This document shows, piece after piece, positions 18,815-21,610 of a DNA stretch of 21,610 bases (position 1 is the stretch's first letter; each line of letters opens with the position of its first letter). The notes below the pieces were generated by a model that searched no databases, was not told the origin of the DNA, and was given only the letters and a program-made list of their open reading frames with translations. Origin of the DNA: a virus; IMG/VR virus record IMGVR_UViG_3300044960_000349, positions 1-21,610 of that record; one strand, given 5' to 3'. Position numbers and translations under genes: made by a program.

Positions 18815-20020
18815 CTACGTGGCCGAGTTCTGGTAGTACTTGATCGCCGCGCTGTCCGCGACGAGCCCGTCACTCCGGACGAAGGCCAGGAAGCCGACCT
18901 GGAGGAAGTCGGCGTACCGCTCCTCCAGCCGCAGGAGGCTCACGTCGGCCACGTCGCGGATGACGTAGCCGGCGCGGAAGTTCCCGAAGAGGATGCTCTT
19001 CGCGTTCGCCGCCATCTGCGGGATCGCGGCGTCCGACACGACCGGGAACCCGAGGAGCGTGTCGGGCTGGCCCGCCATCACGGAGGGCTGCCAGAGCGGC
19101 TGCCCAGTGCTGTCCTTGAGCTTGCGGACCTTGGCGATCGTCGTGTCGTGCATGACGAACGCGGCGCCGTCTCGGTATGCCGAGTCGACGCTGTACACGA
19201 GGTCGACCAGGTCGTCGTACGTGACGCTCGTGGTCTGACCGGCTGCGCCGACCTTGCCCTGGGTGGCCCCGGTGACCGCACCCTGCGGCTGGTTCGTCCC
19301 GGTGCCGGTCGCCCAGTACGTCGCCTGGGCGCGGCCGATCCGCTGGCCCAGCTTGCGCCCGAGGAAGCCCTCGATGTCGATCCCGCTGTCCTGCAGGAGG
19401 TAGACCGAGACGCGAACGATCTTGGAGTTGAAGGGGTAGGCCCCCAGCGACTTCTGGCCGAACGTCACGTCCTGCTCGTTGAGCTGGGTGTTCTCGGCGA
19501 GGAGCTCGCCGACGTTCCCGGTGTCGTCGTTCGTCGGCCACGGCATCGGCTGGCCCGAGGTCGTCGAGATGACCTCGGCGAGCCGACGAATGCCGCCGAA
19601 GCTCTTCATCGTCTCGGTGATGATCGCCCGGAAGCCCGCCGGCACGGTGTACCCGCCGGCGGCACCGCTCCCGACGCCGAGGGCCCGCTGCTCGCCGAGC
19701 AGGGCGATCTGCTCGGGGGTCATGTGCCGGGGGCCGTGCCGCAGGTAGGCCAGGAAGGCCTGGCGGCGCTCGGCCTCCGGATCGCGGGTCGGCGCGACCG
19801 GCGGCGTGTCGACGACGGTCGCGATGGTCTTGCGGAGCTCGGCATCGCGCTCGGCGATCTCGATCTGCTTGGTCAGGTTGGAGAGCTCGGCCTCGAGGGC
19901 CTCCCAGCGGGTGATCTCCTCGGCGGAGAGCGTCCGCTTCTCGGCCTCGGCCCGCTCGGTGAGGTCCTGCATCTCCTGCCAGACGCTGGCGCGCTTCTGG
20001 CGGAGTTCGAAGGTGTTCAT
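18815..20020 (-). CDS. HK97-fold major capsid protein
   Basis: ATG at 20020 has AAAGGAG 9 nt upstream. The 401-residue protein opens with a coiled-coil delta domain (residues ~5-65: LRQKRASVWQEMQDLTERAE ...). The mature shell likely begins after ~110 (near VGSGAAGGYTVPAGF). Then come the phage_capsid blocks: MKSFGGIRRLAEVISTTSGQ, GELLAENTQLNEQDVTFGQK, SVYLLQDSGIDIEGFLGRKL, RDGAAFVMHDTTIAKVRKL, TLLGFPVVSDAAIPQMA, ILFGNFRAGYVIRD and ERYADFLQVGFLAFVRSDGL. The delta domain serves as internal scaffold and is removed by the neighbouring protease. No separate scaffold gene is needed. Confidence 0.95.
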   Translation of the reverse strand: MNTFELRQKRASVWQEMQDLTERAEAEKRTLSAEEITRWEALEAELSNLTKQIEIAERDAELRKTIATVVDTPPVAPTRDPEAERRQAFLAYLRHGPRHMTPEQIALLGEQRALGVGSGAAGGYTVPAGFRAIITETMKSFGGIRRLAEVISTTSGQPMPWPTNDDTGNVGELLAENTQLNEQDVTFGQKSLGAYPFNSKIVRVSVYLLQDSGIDIEGFLGRKLGQRIGRAQATYWATGTGTNQPQGAVTGATQGKVGAAGQTTSVTYDDLVDLVYSVDSAYRDGAAFVMHDTTIAKVRKLKDSTGQPLWQPSVMAGQPDTLLGFPVVSDAAIPQMAANAKSILFGNFRAGYVIRDVADVSLLRLEERYADFLQVGFLAFVRSDGLVADSAAIKYYQNSAT

Positions 20021-20865
20021 CGCTTACGACTCCTTTCGAGGTCGGCAGAAGCGGCAGCCAAGGCCCGCATCTGCCGCTTGATCAGTTCGGTCTTGCGCGC
20101 CCGTTCGAGCTCGTCCGGATCCTCAGGGGTGGCGGTGGCCGGCCCCAGGGAGGAGGCGAGATCGGCGAGTGCCTCGACGGCGGCTCGCAGGTAGGGCGCG
20201 ATGTCGGGTGTGATCGTGTGGGTCCGGAGGGCGCGGACGAGCGCGATGGCGTCCGGCTCCGGCATGTCCGCGGCCTCGAGGAGCAGTCCCAATCCGGCCG
20301 AGCGGACGGCCGCATCGGTCTCCTCGTAGGCCGGGAAGGTGACAGGCGAGACGTCGAAGAGCTGGACCTCGTGCAGAATCCGGAGGTCCGCTCCGTCCTC
20401 GGTCTTCGACCACTCTTCGCGGACCGGCAGGAAGGCGAAGCTCTGCTGGCTCACGACGCCCGAACGGATCGCCTCGGCCAGGTCGGCGGCATAGCTCGTC
20501 CGGATCCAGATCGCCTCATCCGCCAGTCCACGGGCGTCCTCAGCGAGGCGGAGCGAACCCGGCCCCTCGCGGACCGTCGTGCGAGCGAGCGGGTAGTTCG
20601 GGTCGTGGTTCTGGAGCATCCGGATGTCGGCCTCGGTGATCGTCTTGGCGAAGGCTGCGGGGGCGATCTCTTCCCAGTAGCCCCACTTCGGCGGCCCGAT
20701 CCAGGCACGGATGCCGAAGACGGCGGCATGGCCGCTGAAGCGCACTGCGCCGTCCTGACCGGTCTCGGCCCGCGCCTCGGTCCATGCAACGGTTCTCCGC
20801 TCCGGGCCATAAACGAGCCGATCTGGTCCGGCGAGCTGCGCGATGCTGCGTGCGACGTTCTTCAT
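20017..20865 (-). CDS. HK97-type prohead protease (peptidase S78)
   Basis: ATG at 20865 overlaps the portal stop. The 282-residue protein contains the S78 signatures: FSGHAAVFG, LQNHDPNYPLARTTV (catalytic H87), VVSQQSFAFLPV (nucleophile S142) and LFDVSPVTFPAYEETDA, with D171 or nearby E166 as the acidic member. It would cut the delta domain from capsid subunits. The N terminus is extended by ~40 residues compared with short members. The C terminus has a long helical tail (ELIKRQMRALAAASADLER), perhaps a scaffold-targeting segment. Confidence 0.9.
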   Translation of the reverse strand: MKNVARSIAQLAGPDRLVYGPERRTVAWTEARAETGQDGAVRFSGHAAVFGIRAWIGPPKWGYWEEIAPAAFAKTITEADIRMLQNHDPNYPLARTTVREGPGSLRLAEDARGLADEAIWIRTSYAADLAEAIRSGVVSQQSFAFLPVREEWSKTEDGADLRILHEVQLFDVSPVTFPAYEETDAAVRSAGLGLLLEAADMPEPDAIALVRALRTHTITPDIAPYLRAAVEALADLASSLGPATATPEDPDELERARKTELIKRQMRALAAASADLERSRKR

Positions 20866-21610
20866 CACTGGGACTCCTGTGTCAGCACCTTCCAGTTGAG
20901 CGGCACGACGGGCGCCTCGAGGCCGGGGATCGGCGGCTCGCCCTCGAGCTCGCGGATCTCCTGCCGCGTGCGCCATCCCGCCTCGATGGCCGAGCGATAG
21001 GCCTCGTACCGAGTCTTGATGTCGCCCCGGAGGAGACCCTCGGTGACGAAGTCGGCCTCGACGCCCCGCGGCAGGAGCTCGGCCGACAACCGCTGCTCGA
21101 TCCGGGTCATCCAGGGCGTGAGCGTGTAGATCACGAGCGCCAGCGTCTGCTGCTCGATCCCGGTCCCCCACGACGTCTGCTTGTCGGTGGCCGCCAGAAG
21201 ATGCGGCGGGACGCCGTACAGGCGAGCGATTTCCTCGATCTGGTGCAGCCGGGTCGCGACGTACTGGGCATCCTCGAGGGGCATGCCCAGTGTCTGGAAC
21301 TTCAGGCCGCCGTCGAGGACCGGAGGGGCGGAGAAGGCGTTCGCCAGCCCACTGAACCGCTGCTGCCATTGGCGTCGGATCTCGGCGACGGCCTCCGGGG
21401 CGAGCTGCTGATCGGTCTGCAGGACGCCGGCGAGGGCCGTGCCCTGGCCGTAGAAGCGGGCGCCGAACTCCTCGGCAGCGAGACCCAAGCCGATCGCCTG
21501 GCGCGCTACCCCGATCGGCGAGAGGCCGCGCAGGCCGTCGTAGCCCGGGCCTGGAATGTGGAGGATCTCCCATGGCGTGTACGTCGCGGTCTCCCCGTTC
21601 TCGAGCCGGA
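20865..21610 (-). CDS. Portal protein, C-terminal part (5' end beyond window)
   Basis: The frame is open to the right edge, giving 248 visible codons. It contains phage_portal motifs: YTPWEILHIPGPGYDGLRGL, SPIGVARQAIGLGLAAEEF, FYGQGTALAGVLQTDQQL, PLEDAQYVATRLHQIEEIAR, YGVPPHLLAATDKQTSWGTG and IEQQTLALVIYTLTPWMTRI. LLRGDIKTRYEAYRSAIEAG and EIRELEGEPPIPG follow at the C terminus. It forms the dodecameric ring for DNA entry and exit. The terminase genes should lie just beyond. Confidence 0.93.
   Translation of the reverse strand, partial: RLENGETATYTPWEILHIPGPGYDGLRGLSPIGVARQAIGLGLAAEEFGARFYGQGTALAGVLQTDQQLAPEAVAEIRRQWQQRFSGLANAFSAPPVLDGGLKFQTLGMPLEDAQYVATRLHQIEEIARLYGVPPHLLAATDKQTSWGTGIEQQTLALVIYTLTPWMTRIEQRLSAELLPRGVEADFVTEGLLRGDIKTRYEAYRSAIEAGWRTRQEIRELEGEPPIPGLEAPVVPLNWKVLTQESQ

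Overview
The window is a stretch of a temperate, long-tailed (siphovirus-type) phage or prophage from a high-GC bacterium. GC content is about 70% by eye, start codons are often GTG, Shine-Dalgarno sites are strong (AGGAGG type), and neighbouring genes are commonly joined by 4-nt ATGA/GTGA stop-start overlaps. The host phylum cannot be read from the sequence; Actinomycetota or Chloroflexota would fit. No host gene, tRNA, rRNA, CRISPR array or complete insertion sequence was seen.

Almost everything is on the minus strand, so the window reads right to left. From 21610 down to 10707 lies the morphogenesis module in canonical HK97-like order: portal (cut by the right edge), S78-type prohead protease, major capsid protein with a delta domain, head-tail adaptors and tail terminator, tail tube, tail-assembly chaperone pair with a canonical -1 slippery heptamer, tape measure, and one very large tip/fibre protein ending in a collar domain and a His-rich tip. 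The large terminase and any lysis genes would lie outside.

The only two rightward genes (10020-10710) look like a lysogeny island: a helix-turn-helix repressor candidate and a small membrane protein. A leftward operon starts at 9903 with a Cro-like HTH protein, and the interval between the divergent genes holds a perfect 15-bp palindrome that is a good operator candidate. The leftward early operon then runs through many small proteins, several with Cys/His clusters and two or three membrane proteins. It continues to a YqaJ-type exonuclease plus RecT-like annealing protein, an unusual two-gene cassette (4536-5075 region), a replication initiator with internal iteron-like repeats, a PDDEXK nuclease, an XF1762-family protein, an excisionase-like HTH protein and a tyrosine integrase cut by the left edge.

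The most striking feature is a family of seven hairpins in the two non-coding intervals that flank the two-gene cassette (five at 5096-5502, two at 3676-3797). Each has its own 12-19 bp stem, but every loop is exactly 30 nt. Every loop starts with A and ends with C on the + strand, is closed by GCC/GGC (one copy GCC/GAC), and has a conserved centre (G at loop position 13, CA at 18-19; consensus tCGnnnGCA). The stems differ in sequence yet stay paired, and the two stem mismatches become G-U pairs in the leftward transcript. One cassette gene encodes a stand-alone domain resembling the C-terminal half of IS110-family recombinases, without the DEDD catalytic half. I do not recognise this arrangement as a described system.
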